A stretch of 64,000 nucleotides of DNA, taken from assembly GCF_900111175.1 (NCBI RefSeq), contig NZ_FOGI01000002.1, positions 170,022 through 234,021 on the forward strand. The letters run 5' to 3'. A program made the position numbers and the translations under genes. Source of the stretch: Actinokineospora terrae (lineage in GTDB: Bacteria > Actinomycetota > Actinomycetes > Mycobacteriales > Pseudonocardiaceae). How positions within the stretch are numbered: the stretch's first letter is position 1; each line of letters begins with the position of its first letter. The notes below the pieces were generated by a model that did not search any database, was not told the origin of the DNA, and saw only the letters and a program-made list of their open reading frames with translations. This document shows, in pieces, positions 1-8,213 of this stretch.

Positions 1-236
1 TACGGCGAACCGGTCGTGGCCCAGGGCGCGCATCAGCGACCTCGCGTCGCCTGCTACTGCCCGCTTGGAGTGTGCCGAGTGGTCCGGTCCCCGCGATCTG
101 CCGTAACCGCGCAGGTCGGGGCACACCACGGTGAACCCCTGCTCGACCAACACCGGCGCGACCCGATGCCACGTCGGCGCACAAACACCCGCGCCGCGCC
201 CACGTCGATCGTCGACTCGGAGAAGTTCTCGAACAT
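1..236 (-). pseudogene. alpha/beta hydrolase remnant (epoxide hydrolase/haloacetate dehalogenase-like), cut by left edge
   Basis: Reading leftwards from ATG at 236, about 19 codons (MFENF to RVFV) look like the N-terminus of epoxide hydrolase/haloacetate dehalogenase-type alpha/beta hydrolases. The family then needs about 20 residues ending in the HGxP oxyanion motif, and these are missing. Similarity resumes in another frame near 180 with TWHRVAPVLVEQGF, then CPDLRGYGRS and MRALGHDRF, and runs off the window. The original frame stops near 54. I read this as an internal deletion of a few tens of bases that also shifted the frame. The catalytic part would lie outside the window. An assembly error is the alternative. 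Confidence 0.7.
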
Positions 237-361
237 CGTGGCCACGTGCGGCGAATACCCATCTCATCGGCCATCCGGACTGCGGCTTGCGAGAAGAGCC
301 GGCGGGAGCTTTCCGCGAGCAGGGCAGGCGCCCCTATCCGCTCGGCACAAAACGTGAATAC

Positions 362-391
362 TTGCACTTTTCAGGCAAAAGCCGCTATTTT
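362..391 (+). promoter_or_regulatory. probable sigma70-like promoter of the DoxX-like gene
   Basis: TTGCAC at 362-367 and TATTTT at 386-391 are separated by 18 bases and lie in a locally AT-rich patch, about 40 bases upstream of the DoxX-like start. This is a pattern match only. The rest of the 237-430 gap shows nothing else clear. Confidence 0.5.
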
Positions 392-430
392 CGCCCCACC
401 GTTTAACTCTATCCGTGTCGAGGGTGAATC

Positions 431-805
431 ATGCACATCGCGCTCTGGGTCATTGCCGTGCTCCTGGCGGCCGCGTTCGTGTACCCGGGGACGACAAAAC
501 TGCGGTACGACCGGGAGCAGCTCGTCGAGGCGGGTCTCGGCTGGTACCGGGGCTGGCCGCCGGTGGCGATCAAGGTGCTCGGCGTCCTCGAGCTGCTGGC
601 CGTGGTCGGGCTCGTGCTGCCCGCTGTGATCGACATCGCTCCGATCCTCGTGCCGATCGCCGCCACCGGTTTGGCGGTGACGATGGCGGGCGCGATGGTG
701 GTGCACGCCCGGCGTGGCGAATTCCGCTACCTGGCACTGAATCTGGCGCTGCTGGTCCTCGCCGCGGTGGTGGCATGGGGACGGTTCGGCCCGTACGCCT
801 TCTGA
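431..805 (+). CDS. DoxX-like small integral membrane protein
   Basis: A 124-residue protein made almost entirely of hydrophobic segments, with about four predicted membrane helices (near residues 3-20, 43-63, 68-88 and 98-118). The N-terminal pattern of a first helix followed by YPGTTKL and a short amphipathic turn is typical of DoxX-like (DoxX_2) proteins. These are membrane proteins often found beside regulators or redox genes, with poorly defined roles. A GAGGG motif at 420-424 is well placed for the ATG at 431. It stands alone between two decayed genes and is the only intact gene in the first 1.4 kb. The family call is good; the function is unknown. Confidence 0.8.
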   Translation: MHIALWVIAVLLAAAFVYPGTTKLRYDREQLVEAGLGWYRGWPPVAIKVLGVLELLAVVGLVLPAVIDIAPILVPIAATGLAVTMAGAMVVHARRGEFRYLALNLALLVLAAVVAWGRFGPYAF

Positions 806-817
806 CCACTATGTGAG

Positions 818-1365
818 TCAACCGGCGTAGGCCTTCGGGTAGTGGCGGCGGAGGTTGGTGGCGGTGATGCGGTCGAGGGCCCGGTCAGGCAGTACGCGAG
901 CCAGGCGGGTGATCAGGGCGGCGTCTCGGCCGATGGTGTAGCGGGTGCGGGGTCTGCGGGTCGTCACGGCATTGGCGATGACCTTGGCCGCGGCGTCGGC
1001 GGTCACGCCCGAGATGGCGACCGTGCCGCCGGTCGAGCTGATGTTGACCACGCGCCCCCCGCCGCGCAGCAACGCGGGCAGCAGCGCCTGGGTCACGGCG
1101 ATGTGGCCGAACAGATCCACCTCGAACACCCGCCGCCACCGCGCCATCGGCAGGGCCTCGACCGGTCCGTTCACCTGGATGCCCGCGTTGTTGACCAGCG
1201 CGTGCAGCACCCGCGCGTCACCGCCCGGATGGCGTCGGCGTCGCGGTCTCGTCGTACGCCCGCCAGGACGCGCAACCCCCGGCGGGCCAGTTCACGGGCC
1301 GTTGCCGCGCCCATGCCGGTGGATGCCCCGGTCACGACGACCAGCTTTTCAGATGACGTTGTCAT
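818..1365 (-). pseudogene. short-chain dehydrogenase/reductase, broken by two internal losses
   Basis: Starting at ATG 1365, the N-terminus carries the Rossmann TGASTGMG cofactor motif and then ARELARRGLRVLAGVRR. After about residue 45 the frame runs to a stop near 1171. A second frame overlapping it (about 818-1210) carries LHALVNNAG, the VNISS strand and an SDR-like C-terminus. About 25 residues are missing at the junction. A second gap follows VNISSTGGTVAI, where the YxxxK catalytic segment and the 80-90 residues around it are absent before the tail resumes. The product cannot be an active SDR. It is divergent from the TetR gene at 1417 and was presumably its target. Confidence 0.8.
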
Positions 1366-1403
1366 CCCACCGGCGCTACCAATTCAGATGACACCGTCAA
1401 CTG
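1352..1403. promoter_or_regulatory. paired TetR-type operators between the SDR remnant and its regulator
   Basis: Two related dyads flank the 51-base divergent gap. Site 1 (1352-1366) is GATGAC-gtt-GTCATC, a perfect palindrome overlapping the SDR start codon. Site 2 (1385-1403) is a 19-base palindrome with one mismatched pair, built on GATGAC-acc-GTCAAC. Both are preceded by the same TTCA, so TTCAGATGAC occurs twice, 35 bases apart. This arrangement is typical of a TetR regulator controlling itself and the divergent gene. Confidence 0.75.
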
Positions 1404-1416
1404 TATGCTGGGCGCC

Positions 1417-2091
1417 ATGGTCACCCGCGCGGAATCCGCCGCCGCCACCCGCCGCGCGCTGCTCGACGCGGCGACCGAACTCCTCGACCACGGCGGCCCC
1501 GAGGCGGTCACCGTCCGCGAGGTGGGCGCGCGGGCGGGCGTGACCCGGGGAGCGCCGTACCGGCACTTCGCCGACAAGGACAGCCTGCTCACCGCCATCG
1601 CCGCCGAGGCGTGGACCCGCATCGGCGACCGGGTGCACGCCCTGCGCACCGACCCGGCCCTCCCGGCCGCCGACGCGCTGCGCGGCGCCCTCCACACCCT
1701 CATCGACGTCGGCAGGCAGCAGCCGCACCTGTACCAGTTGCTGTTCCGGCCACCCGGCTACCGCATCGCGCGACTCGATCAGGTCCACCGCAAGCTCTGC
1801 GGACCCGCGGGCGACCCCGCCGCCGCCGATCGCGCTGCCGAACGCTTCCAAGACGAGTTCCTGGCCGTCGTCGCCGCCCTCGTCGGCCCGGGACCCGCAC
1901 GGCACTACGGCGCACTCCTGCTGACCAGCGCCCACGGCATGGCCGGAATGGAACTCAGCGGCCACCTCGACCCCGAGAAGTGGCACACCACCAGCGACGA
2001 CCTCGTCGACACCCTCGTCACGATGGTCACCGGCAAAGCGACACAAGGACAGGTTCCCGTCAACACCAAGGCGCACAGGAACATCGCATGA
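1417..2091 (+). CDS. TetR/AcrR family transcriptional regulator
   Basis: A 224-residue one-component repressor. The N-terminal TetR helix-turn-helix is clear: the first helix begins at ATRRALLDAA, followed by TVREVGARAGVTRGAPYRHFADKDSLL (recognition helix about residues 35-55). The C-terminal ligand domain resembles the TetR_C_13/WHG type (RHYGALLLTSAHGMAGMELSG). An alternative ATG four codons upstream (1405) is less attractive because operator site 2 would abut it. The regulator is intact while its divergent SDR partner is decayed, so it may now control only itself or genes elsewhere. Confidence 0.85.
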   Translation: MVTRAESAAATRRALLDAATELLDHGGPEAVTVREVGARAGVTRGAPYRHFADKDSLLTAIAAEAWTRIGDRVHALRTDPALPAADALRGALHTLIDVGRQQPHLYQLLFRPPGYRIARLDQVHRKLCGPAGDPAAADRAAERFQDEFLAVVAALVGPGPARHYGALLLTSAHGMAGMELSGHLDPEKWHTTSDDLVDTLVTMVTGKATQGQVPVNTKAHRNIA

Positions 2092-2112
2092 CCTTGCTGG
2101 ACAATGGGGATC

Positions 2113-2639
2113 ATGTCCGAGTACAGCCCGTTGCGGTTGCCCGGTGCCGTTCGGTCGCCCTGGATGTGGTTCGGGGTGGTGTGCGGCGCGGTGTTCGGCT
2201 TGCTGGGTGTGGCGATGCTGACCTACGCGGACGGAGATGTCAGCGTGCTGGGCCTTGGGGTGGCGGCGCTCGTCCTCGGGGTGGGGATGGCGGGTGCGGC
2301 GGCGCGCGCCGGGGTTTGGCTGGACGGCACGGGAGTTCGGGAGCGGCCGCTGTTCGGGGCGGGCGGGTTGTGCCGTGGGGCGAGGTGAGCGGGCTCGGCA
2401 GTGCCGAGAACAAGGCGAGCACGGTGCCGTCCAGACTGCCCGTGCTGCTCGTTCGGTCCGGTGAGGACATCCCGCTCACCACGCTCGCCTACTACGGCCG
2501 CGAACCGCGCAGGGTCCACCGACTCCGGGTGACCGTCGAGCAGCGCGCCGGGACCTGGGGGACGGTCAGCAGGTGGGCCACTCGCCGACCGGGAAGGTGC
2601 GGCCGACCGAGCCGCCGTAGCCGGAGAGGCGGAGGGTGA
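2113..2639 (+). pseudogene. small membrane protein with PH-like tail, frameshifted
   Basis: From ATG 2113 the protein has a short polar start, two hydrophobic segments (WMWFGVVCGAVFGLLGVAML and a second alanine/valine-rich helix) and reads into GTGVRERPLFGAGG, then stops at 2388. Adding one base to the G-rich run near 2357-2366 restores a continuous frame: RVVPWGEVSGLGSAENK, then LPVLLVRSGEDIPLTTLAYYG. That matches the usual layout of actinobacterial proteins with two TM helices and a PH-like domain. The downstream frame ends at 2639 and overlaps the opposite gene, so its C-terminus may also be altered. A real frameshift or a sequencing slip are equally possible. Confidence 0.6.
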
Positions 2640-2997
2640 GCCTGCTCTTGTTGGTCAGCGAGTAACCGTGCGGTTCCAGCACGACGCGGGTGCCCGCGGC
2701 GATCGGCGCCGGGTTGGTGAGGGTGACCAGGTGGGCGTTGACCGGGGTCGAGGTGATCACGCCGGGGTAGGACACGACGTCGTACTCGGCCGGGACCTGG
2801 GTGGCGGCCACCCACTGCGAGGTCCACTGGCTGCCCGCGGGGATGTCACCCGCGGTGGCGGTCACGGTGAACGCGTACCACCCGTTGAGGCATGTGCTGC
2901 CAAGCACCGCGTTGTCGGCGGCCGCGGTCGGCGCGGTCACGCCGACCAGCCCGGCGCACGCTGCCAAGACCACTGCGGTTCTTCTGCCAGTAACCAT
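2566..2997 (-). CDS. secreted hypothetical protein
   Basis: A 143-residue protein starting at ATG 2997, behind a good GGGGAGGA site about 5 bases away. Residues 1-27 form a signal peptide (MVTGRR charge, an Ala/Val/Leu core and a PTAAA cleavage region). The mature part has one Cys near its start and one at the very C-terminus (PTC), which could pair. It is rich in Thr, Val and Ser beta-strand patterns such as TRVVLEPHGYSLTNKSRLTLRLSG. I recognise no family. A small extracellular beta-sandwich is plausible. Confidence 0.7.
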   Translation of the reverse strand: MVTGRRTAVVLAACAGLVGVTAPTAAADNAVLGSTCLNGWYAFTVTATAGDIPAGSQWTSQWVAATQVPAEYDVVSYPGVITSTPVNAHLVTLTNPAPIAAGTRVVLEPHGYSLTNKSRLTLRLSGYGGSVGRTFPVGEWPTC

Positions 2998-3351
2998 TTC
3001 TCGTCCTCCCCGACGCGATTTCCCCGAGCCTAGGCAGCAACCCCGACCACCCGAATCAGCCGACCGGGTGACACGCGGATTCCCTTGGCAGACAAGGAAA
3101 GTCCGCGCCGACCGATCAGCGGAGCCCGCTGGTTCCGACGGTCGTCCACACGCCCGCCCGGGACGTCTACGGTGGACCTGACGCCGGGTGCGGCGACAAT
3201 CACCAGACATCGGCCGCTCAGTCCTGTAGGGTTCGGGGTGCGGCCTCGCCCTGCACCGCTGCGGGCTGCCTTCGCATCGTGTCTGCGACGCGCGCTTGGT
3301 TCTGGCGGCGCACGTCTGCTAGAGACGTCCCTCAACGTTCCGGAGTACCGT
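2998..3351. other. 354-base intergenic region: divergent promoters and long helicase leader
   Basis: No credible gene. It separates the secreted protein (minus) from the helicase (plus). A CCTTG-gcaga-CAAGG hairpin lies at 3083-3097. A perfect 6-bp stem ACGTCT/AGACGT (3312-3328) sits just before the helicase ribosome binding region. A long structured leader would suit cold- or growth-dependent control of a DEAD-box helicase, but that is inference. Confidence 0.4.
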
Positions 3352-4776
3352 ATGGCGGCTCGCCGCCCCAGCAAGACCAGCCCGTCCACGACCGGGGTCA
3401 CCCCGGCCGAGAGCCCGACCTTCGCGGAGCTGGGAGTGCCCGCCGCGCTGGTCGACGTGCTCGCCGCGCGCGGCATCGACAGTCCCTTCCCGATCCAGGC
3501 CGCCACGCTGCCGGACTCGCTGTCCGGCCGTGACGTGCTCGGCCGCGGCCGGACCGGGTCGGGCAAGACCTACGCGTTCGCCCTGCCCCTGCTCGCCCGG
3601 CTCGCGGGCAGCACCAAGGCGCGGCGCCCCGGCAGACCGCGGGCGCTGATCCTGGCCCCCACCCGGGAGCTGGCCGACCAGATCGCGGCGTCCGTGGCCC
3701 CACTGGCCGAGGCCCTGTCGCTGACCACGCTGACCGTCTACGGCGGTGTGCGGCCGGGGCCCCAGGTGTCGGCGCTGCGCGCGGGCGTCGACGTGCTGAT
3801 CGCCTGCCCCGGCAGGCTCGCCGACCACATCGCCACCGGGCACGCCCACCTCGACGCCGTCGAGATCACCGTGCTCGACGAGGCCGACCACATGGCCGAC
3901 CTCGGCTTCCTCCCGGTCGTCACCAGGCTGCTGGACAAGACCCCGCGCGGCGGCCAGCGGCTGCTGTTCTCCGCCACCCTCGACGCCGGGGTCGACGTGC
4001 TGGTGCGCCGGTTCCTGTCCAACCCGGCCACGCACAGCACCGACCCGCCGTCCTCCCCGGTCACGGCCATGACCCACCACGTGCTGCACGTGCAGCCCGC
4101 GGCCCGGCTCCCGGTCCTGGTCGACCTGACCGCCGCGCCCGGCCGCGCGGTGGTGTTCACCCGGACCAAGCGCGGCGCGACGCGGCTCACCCGCCAGCTC
4201 GTGGCGGAGGGCGTCCCCGCGGTGGAACTGCACGGTGACCTGGGGCAGACGGCGCGCACCAGGAACCTGCTCGCGTTCACCGAGGGCCGGGCGAGCACCC
4301 TGGTGGCCACCGACATCGCCGCCCGCGGCATCCACGTCGACGACGTCGCACTCGTGATCCACGCCGACCCGCCGGTCGAGCACAAGGCGTACCTGCACCG
4401 CTCGGGCCGCACGGCCCGCGCCGGGGCGTCCGGCACCGTCATCACCCTGATGACCGACGCCCAGGTCGCCGACGTCCGCGACCTCACCCGCAAGGCAGGC
4501 GTCGCCGCCACGATCACCCGGCTGCGGCCCGGCCACCCGCTGCTCGCCGAACTCGCTCCCGGCGAGCGCACCTTCGTCGCGCCGACCGCGAAACCGGTCA
4601 CGGAGCGGTCGCCGCGCACCCCCCGCAAGCCCGCGATCGCCAAACGCCGCCAGGTCCCGTCGACTCCCAAGCAGAACCGCTCAGCACCCGCGGCTGCGCC
4701 GGAAGTCGCGACCAAGACCACCAGCGCGGCCGCTTTCTCCGCAGGCATCCGCGCCGGTCGACGCCGCGCCCGGTAG
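3352..4776 (+). CDS. DEAD/DEAH-box ATP-dependent RNA helicase
   Basis: A 474-residue superfamily 2 RNA helicase. The Q motif (TFAELGVP...PFPIQAATL) begins near residue 25. Walker A is RTGSGKT, followed by PTRELADQ, motif II DEAD inside LDEADHMADLGF, motif III SAT, and the C-terminal helicase core with VVFTRTK, ATDIAARGIHVDDV and HRSGRTARAG. A basic Pro/Lys/Arg-rich tail of about 80 residues follows, as in many actinobacterial RhlE/CsdA-like helicases, and probably contacts RNA. The ATG at 3352 was chosen because it starts just before the Q motif; the open frame extends further upstream without family similarity. It is monocistronic and probably acts in ribosome assembly or RNA decay. Confidence 0.93.
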   Translation: MAARRPSKTSPSTTGVTPAESPTFAELGVPAALVDVLAARGIDSPFPIQAATLPDSLSGRDVLGRGRTGSGKTYAFALPLLARLAGSTKARRPGRPRALILAPTRELADQIAASVAPLAEALSLTTLTVYGGVRPGPQVSALRAGVDVLIACPGRLADHIATGHAHLDAVEITVLDEADHMADLGFLPVVTRLLDKTPRGGQRLLFSATLDAGVDVLVRRFLSNPATHSTDPPSSPVTAMTHHVLHVQPAARLPVLVDLTAAPGRAVVFTRTKRGATRLTRQLVAEGVPAVELHGDLGQTARTRNLLAFTEGRASTLVATDIAARGIHVDDVALVIHADPPVEHKAYLHRSGRTARAGASGTVITLMTDAQVADVRDLTRKAGVAATITRLRPGHPLLAELAPGERTFVAPTAKPVTERSPRTPRKPAIAKRRQVPSTPKQNRSAPAAAPEVATKTTSAAAFSAGIRAGRRRAR

Positions 4777-4905
4777 CGCCTCGGCTCAGCGAGTCAGCCC
4801 GCGTACCGTCACACCCTTCGGCGGAAAGAGCGCTGGAGGGTGGGGCGCGCAGCCGGTAGGTTGATCTTTGGTTTGGACCTCTACTCGGCTTCGGGGGGCG
4901 CACCG

Positions 4906-6132
4906 GTGAAGAGAATCGTCGTGCTGGGGTTGGCTTTCACGGCTGGGATGGCGCTGGTTGCGCCGCCTGCTGGGGCGGAGTCGGGGCTTGGGTGGGCGGC
5001 GACTTGGGCGACGTCGGTGCAGGAGCCGCATGTCCTGGTGAGCCCGGTGTTGGCGGTCGAGGGGTTCGACAACGACACCGTTCGGCAGGTCGTGCGGGTC
5101 AGCGCGGGTGGGCCCGCGGTCCGGGTGCGGCTGTCCAACGCCCACAGCGGCACCGCGCTGAAGGTGGGCGGGGCGACTGTCGCGGTGGCCGCGGAAGGCG
5201 CGGCGCTGCGGCGTGACACGGTGCGGCACCTGACTTTCGGCGGTAAGCGGACCGTGGTCGTCCCGGCGGGTGGGGAGATCGTCACGGATCTCGTTCTGCT
5301 GCCGGTCGCCCCGTTGCAGCGGTTGAGCGTGACGCTCTACTTCCCCACCAAGACCGGGAAGGTCACCGGGCACACCTTCGCCGACGCGACGAGCTACCAC
5401 GCTGTCGGTGATCATCGGGCCGACGTCGCGGCGGGCGCGTTCGGCGAGACGACGCAGTCCTTCTACTACGTCAGCGGCGTCGAGGTGGTCGACCTGTCGC
5501 CGCGGCGGAACGTGGTGGTGGCCTTCGGTGACTCGATCACCGAGGGGGCGGGGTCCACACCGGACGCGGACAACCGCTACCCGGACGAGCTGGCGGAGCG
5601 CCTCAGGGGTCGGGTTCCCGTGGTGAACGCGGGCATCGGCGGCAACCGGGTGCTCAACGACTCCCCCTGCTTCGGCGACAGGGCCGTCGACCGGTTCGCC
5701 AGGGACGCGCTCGGGCAGCCCGACGTGCGGACGGTGATCCTGCTGGAGGGCATCAACGACATCGGGTTCAGCGAGATCGACTTCGAGTGCGCCGTGCCCA
5801 ACCCGCGCGTCACCGCCGCGGACGTGATCGCGGGCTACCGCCAGCTGATCCGGCAAGCGCACGCCAAGGGTGTGCGGGTCGTCGGCGGGACCCTGATGCC
5901 GTACAAGGGTTCGGACTACTACCGCCCCCAGGGTGAGTCGGTGCGCGATGAGGTCAACGCCTGGATCCGCACCTCGGGCGAGTTCGACGGCGTGGCCGAC
6001 TTCGACCGCGCCGTCGTCTCCCCCACCGACCCGGACGCCCTCGACCCCGCGTACGACAGCGGCGACCACCTGCACCCCAACGACGCGGGCCACCGCGCCA
6101 TGGCGAACGCCGTCGACCTCGCCTCGCTGTAG
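4906..6132 (+). CDS. secreted SGNH/GDSL hydrolase
   Basis: A 408-residue secreted esterase/lipase-like enzyme. GTG 4906 follows a G-rich Shine-Dalgarno by about 7 bases and is followed directly by a signal peptide (KRIVVLGLAF core, cleavage after PPAGAE). A beta-rich N-terminal domain (about 30-200) precedes the SGNH core: block I FGDSITEG with nucleophile Ser210, the block II glycine in IGGNRV, block III GINDIG with the oxyanion Asn, and block V DHLHPN with Asp387 and His390. This is the two-domain layout of secreted actinobacterial GDSL proteins often annotated as rhamnogalacturonan acetylesterase-like or lipase. The substrate cannot be read from sequence. It ends three bases before the convergent neighbour. 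Confidence 0.88.
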   Translation: MKRIVVLGLAFTAGMALVAPPAGAESGLGWAATWATSVQEPHVLVSPVLAVEGFDNDTVRQVVRVSAGGPAVRVRLSNAHSGTALKVGGATVAVAAEGAALRRDTVRHLTFGGKRTVVVPAGGEIVTDLVLLPVAPLQRLSVTLYFPTKTGKVTGHTFADATSYHAVGDHRADVAAGAFGETTQSFYYVSGVEVVDLSPRRNVVVAFGDSITEGAGSTPDADNRYPDELAERLRGRVPVVNAGIGGNRVLNDSPCFGDRAVDRFARDALGQPDVRTVILLEGINDIGFSEIDFECAVPNPRVTAADVIAGYRQLIRQAHAKGVRVVGGTLMPYKGSDYYRPQGESVRDEVNAWIRTSGEFDGVADFDRAVVSPTDPDALDPAYDSGDHLHPNDAGHRAMANAVDLASL

Positions 6133-6135
6133 CGG

Positions 6136-6978
6136 CTAACGCCGCTCGATCCTCGGGGTGCCGACGCAGAGGACGAGGTCGGATCCCGCCGATCCCTGGA
6201 TCCTCAGCGGCGTGCCCGACCGGACGGCGACGGCGAGCTCCACGGGTCGGCCGTAGGACACCCTGGTGTCGGGCAGGACCTTCGGGGAGAGCCCGGTCCG
6301 CTGGTCGGTGCCGCCGTCCTGGACGAAGACCGTGGCCCCCGCCGTGGTCCCGCCCGGCACGTCGACCAGCCCGATCGTGGCGACGAGTCGCGTGGCGTCG
6401 GGCAGGTGGTAGTCGAGCCGCGCGGCCTCGGACGCGGTCAGGGAGAACAGGATGGAGTTCGGGTAAGGGCGGCCGTTGATCACGCAGGTGTGCGGATAGC
6501 CGGCACGCGGGCTCGCCACCGGCGCGATGCCGACCAGCAACTCCCCCTGCGCGGCAACGGGAAGTGCGAGCGCGGGCGGTGGTGCCTGGACGCTCGTGAC
6601 GGTCGCCGTCTCGACGCTCGCCCTGGGAGGTGGCTCGTTCGCCTGCGGGGGAACGGGAACGACGTGGTTCACCGGCGTGGACGTCGTCGTCGCCGGTGCC
6701 GTGGTGGTTGGGGCGCTGGTGGTGGCCACGCCCGCGGCGGGGGCCGATCGATCGGATGCCGTCGCGGCCAACACGACGCACATCGCCATCGCCGCCCCGA
6801 TCGCCGCAGTCGAGTACCACACCCGACCCCGGGGACGTGACCGTTCCACGGGGTTGTCGCGCTGGGGCGGATAGAGGTGCACCCCGCCGGTGATCTCGCC
6901 CGCCTGCGTGAGGTGGCCGACGGCGGTGTCGGTGACCTCGTTGCGCACCAGACCATCGAGGACTCGCGTCGTGGTCAT
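6136..6978 (-). CDS. membrane-anchored NPCBM-like carbohydrate-binding protein with VQAG/GGVH-type N-terminal tag
   Basis: A 280-residue protein in four parts. Residues 1-40 read VRNEVTDTAVGHLTQAGEITGGVHLY, resembling the short N-terminal tag (NxxxG...VQAGxIxGGVH) seen on many actinobacterial effector-associated or signalling proteins. One membrane helix follows (about 54-73, TAAIGAAMAMCVVLAATA), then a Pro/Thr-rich linker (about 75-140). The C-terminal domain (about 145-277) looks like NPCBM/NEW2: YPNSILFSLTASEAARLDYHL, then VATIGLVD and VFVQDGG. Topology should place the tag in the cytoplasm and the sugar-binding-like domain outside. It could link a wall or glycan signal to a cytosolic partner. 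Confidence 0.65.
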   Translation of the reverse strand: MTTTRVLDGLVRNEVTDTAVGHLTQAGEITGGVHLYPPQRDNPVERSRPRGRVWYSTAAIGAAMAMCVVLAATASDRSAPAAGVATTSAPTTTAPATTTSTPVNHVVPVPPQANEPPPRASVETATVTSVQAPPPALALPVAAQGELLVGIAPVASPRAGYPHTCVINGRPYPNSILFSLTASEAARLDYHLPDATRLVATIGLVDVPGGTTAGATVFVQDGGTDQRTGLSPKVLPDTRVSYGRPVELAVAVRSGTPLRIQGSAGSDLVLCVGTPRIERR

Positions 6979-7184
6979 CTGAGCCCGTCCGATGGGCGCG
7001 TGTCAGAAGTCGGACGAAGTGGCGCGGACTCTTGCGTGCGTGCCGCGCGCGGGTCGATCATGGCGTGTCCTTCCAGGTGGCGTACGACGGCCGTTCGTGC
7101 CGACGCAGGCAGTCTGTCCTGGATGCCCGTGGGATCGACATAGGAAGAAAACCCCATTCGCGGCGGGCGCGGGAGGAGGTACCG

Positions 7185-8198
7185 GTGCGCGAGGTGACGA
7201 ACGCGGATTTCCTTCTGGTGCGGGAGATCGCTGCTACTATCGACCACTCCCGGCTCGACACCGTCGTCCCGTCGGTCCTCGCCGCACTCACGAAGGCGGT
7301 GGGCGCGGAGATCGCCACCAGCAACATCTTCGAGGCACGGCGGATGCGCAACGAGTTCCGCACCTGGCCGCCCGGCGCGATGGACGCCGCGGACCGCGAC
7401 GCCTACCAGGCGTACATCGGCCAACAACCGCTGCTGAGGTGGTACGCGCGGACCCGGCAGGTCTCCCCCACGCGCTGGTCGGACATCGTCGCGCTGCGGG
7501 AACTGCGCACTCGCGAGCTGTACGAGTACTTCTACCGGCCCATCGGCGTCGACCGACAACTCGCGCTCGCCCTGCCGCTCTCGAGTGGTGAGGTGCACGC
7601 CGTCGCGCTCAGCCGCGGTGGTGCGGACTTCTCGGACCGCGACGTGGCACTGATGGCGCACCTGCAACCACACCTGCTCGACGCGCTGAACAAGGCCGCC
7701 GAGACAGCGCTGATCTGCCGACTGGTGGGTCACCTGGAGGTCACGGCCTGCCTTGGGAGAAGCGTGTTCCTCGCCTACGTCAACCACACCGAGGTCGTCG
7801 TGATGACCTCGGGCGATCCCGGCGCGGTGCCCGCGGGACACCGGTTCGCGCCCGGATCGCCGCTGTCCTCAACGACTTCCCAGCTCGTGGTGGCCGCGCG
7901 CCGAGCCGACATCCGCCTCGGCGCGTCCACCGTGCGCGCCCGACGATCCCACTCGGGCACTCTCGTCATGTTCCGCGCCGAACCCCCGGAACGCGAACAG
8001 ATCCGTCGACTACCCCCGGGCGAACGAGCTGTCCTGGAGGCGGTGGCCCGGGGAGCGACCACCCGCCAGGCGGCGAGGCGACTGGGCATCAGCCCGCACA
8101 CCGCGAAGAACCAGTTGGCCAGTGCCCACCAGAGGCTGGGGGCGCGGAACCGGGCGGAGGCAGTGGGCGTGCTCTACCGGAGTGGATGGCTTCGCTAG
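7185..8198 (+). CDS. LuxR-family transcriptional regulator with GAF-like sensor domain
   Basis: A 337-residue regulator. GTG 7185 is preceded by GGAGGAGG five bases away, which decides the start. Residues 5-190 resemble a GAF/autoinducer-like sensory fold (LLVREIAATIDHS, QPLLRWYARTRQVSPTRWSDI, HAVALSR). The C-terminal 65 residues are a LuxR-type HTH: LPPGERAVLEAVARG, TTRQAARRLGISPHTAKNQL, RLGARNRAEAV. No receiver domain is present. It is divergent from the NPCBM-anchored gene and convergent with the TetR gene. Target and ligand are unknown. Confidence 0.85.
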   Translation: MREVTNADFLLVREIAATIDHSRLDTVVPSVLAALTKAVGAEIATSNIFEARRMRNEFRTWPPGAMDAADRDAYQAYIGQQPLLRWYARTRQVSPTRWSDIVALRELRTRELYEYFYRPIGVDRQLALALPLSSGEVHAVALSRGGADFSDRDVALMAHLQPHLLDALNKAAETALICRLVGHLEVTACLGRSVFLAYVNHTEVVVMTSGDPGAVPAGHRFAPGSPLSSTTSQLVVAARRADIRLGASTVRARRSHSGTLVMFRAEPPEREQIRRLPPGERAVLEAVARGATTRQAARRLGISPHTAKNQLASAHQRLGARNRAEAVGVLYRSGWLR

Positions 8199-8213
8199 CG
8201 CGAGAGGGACCTC

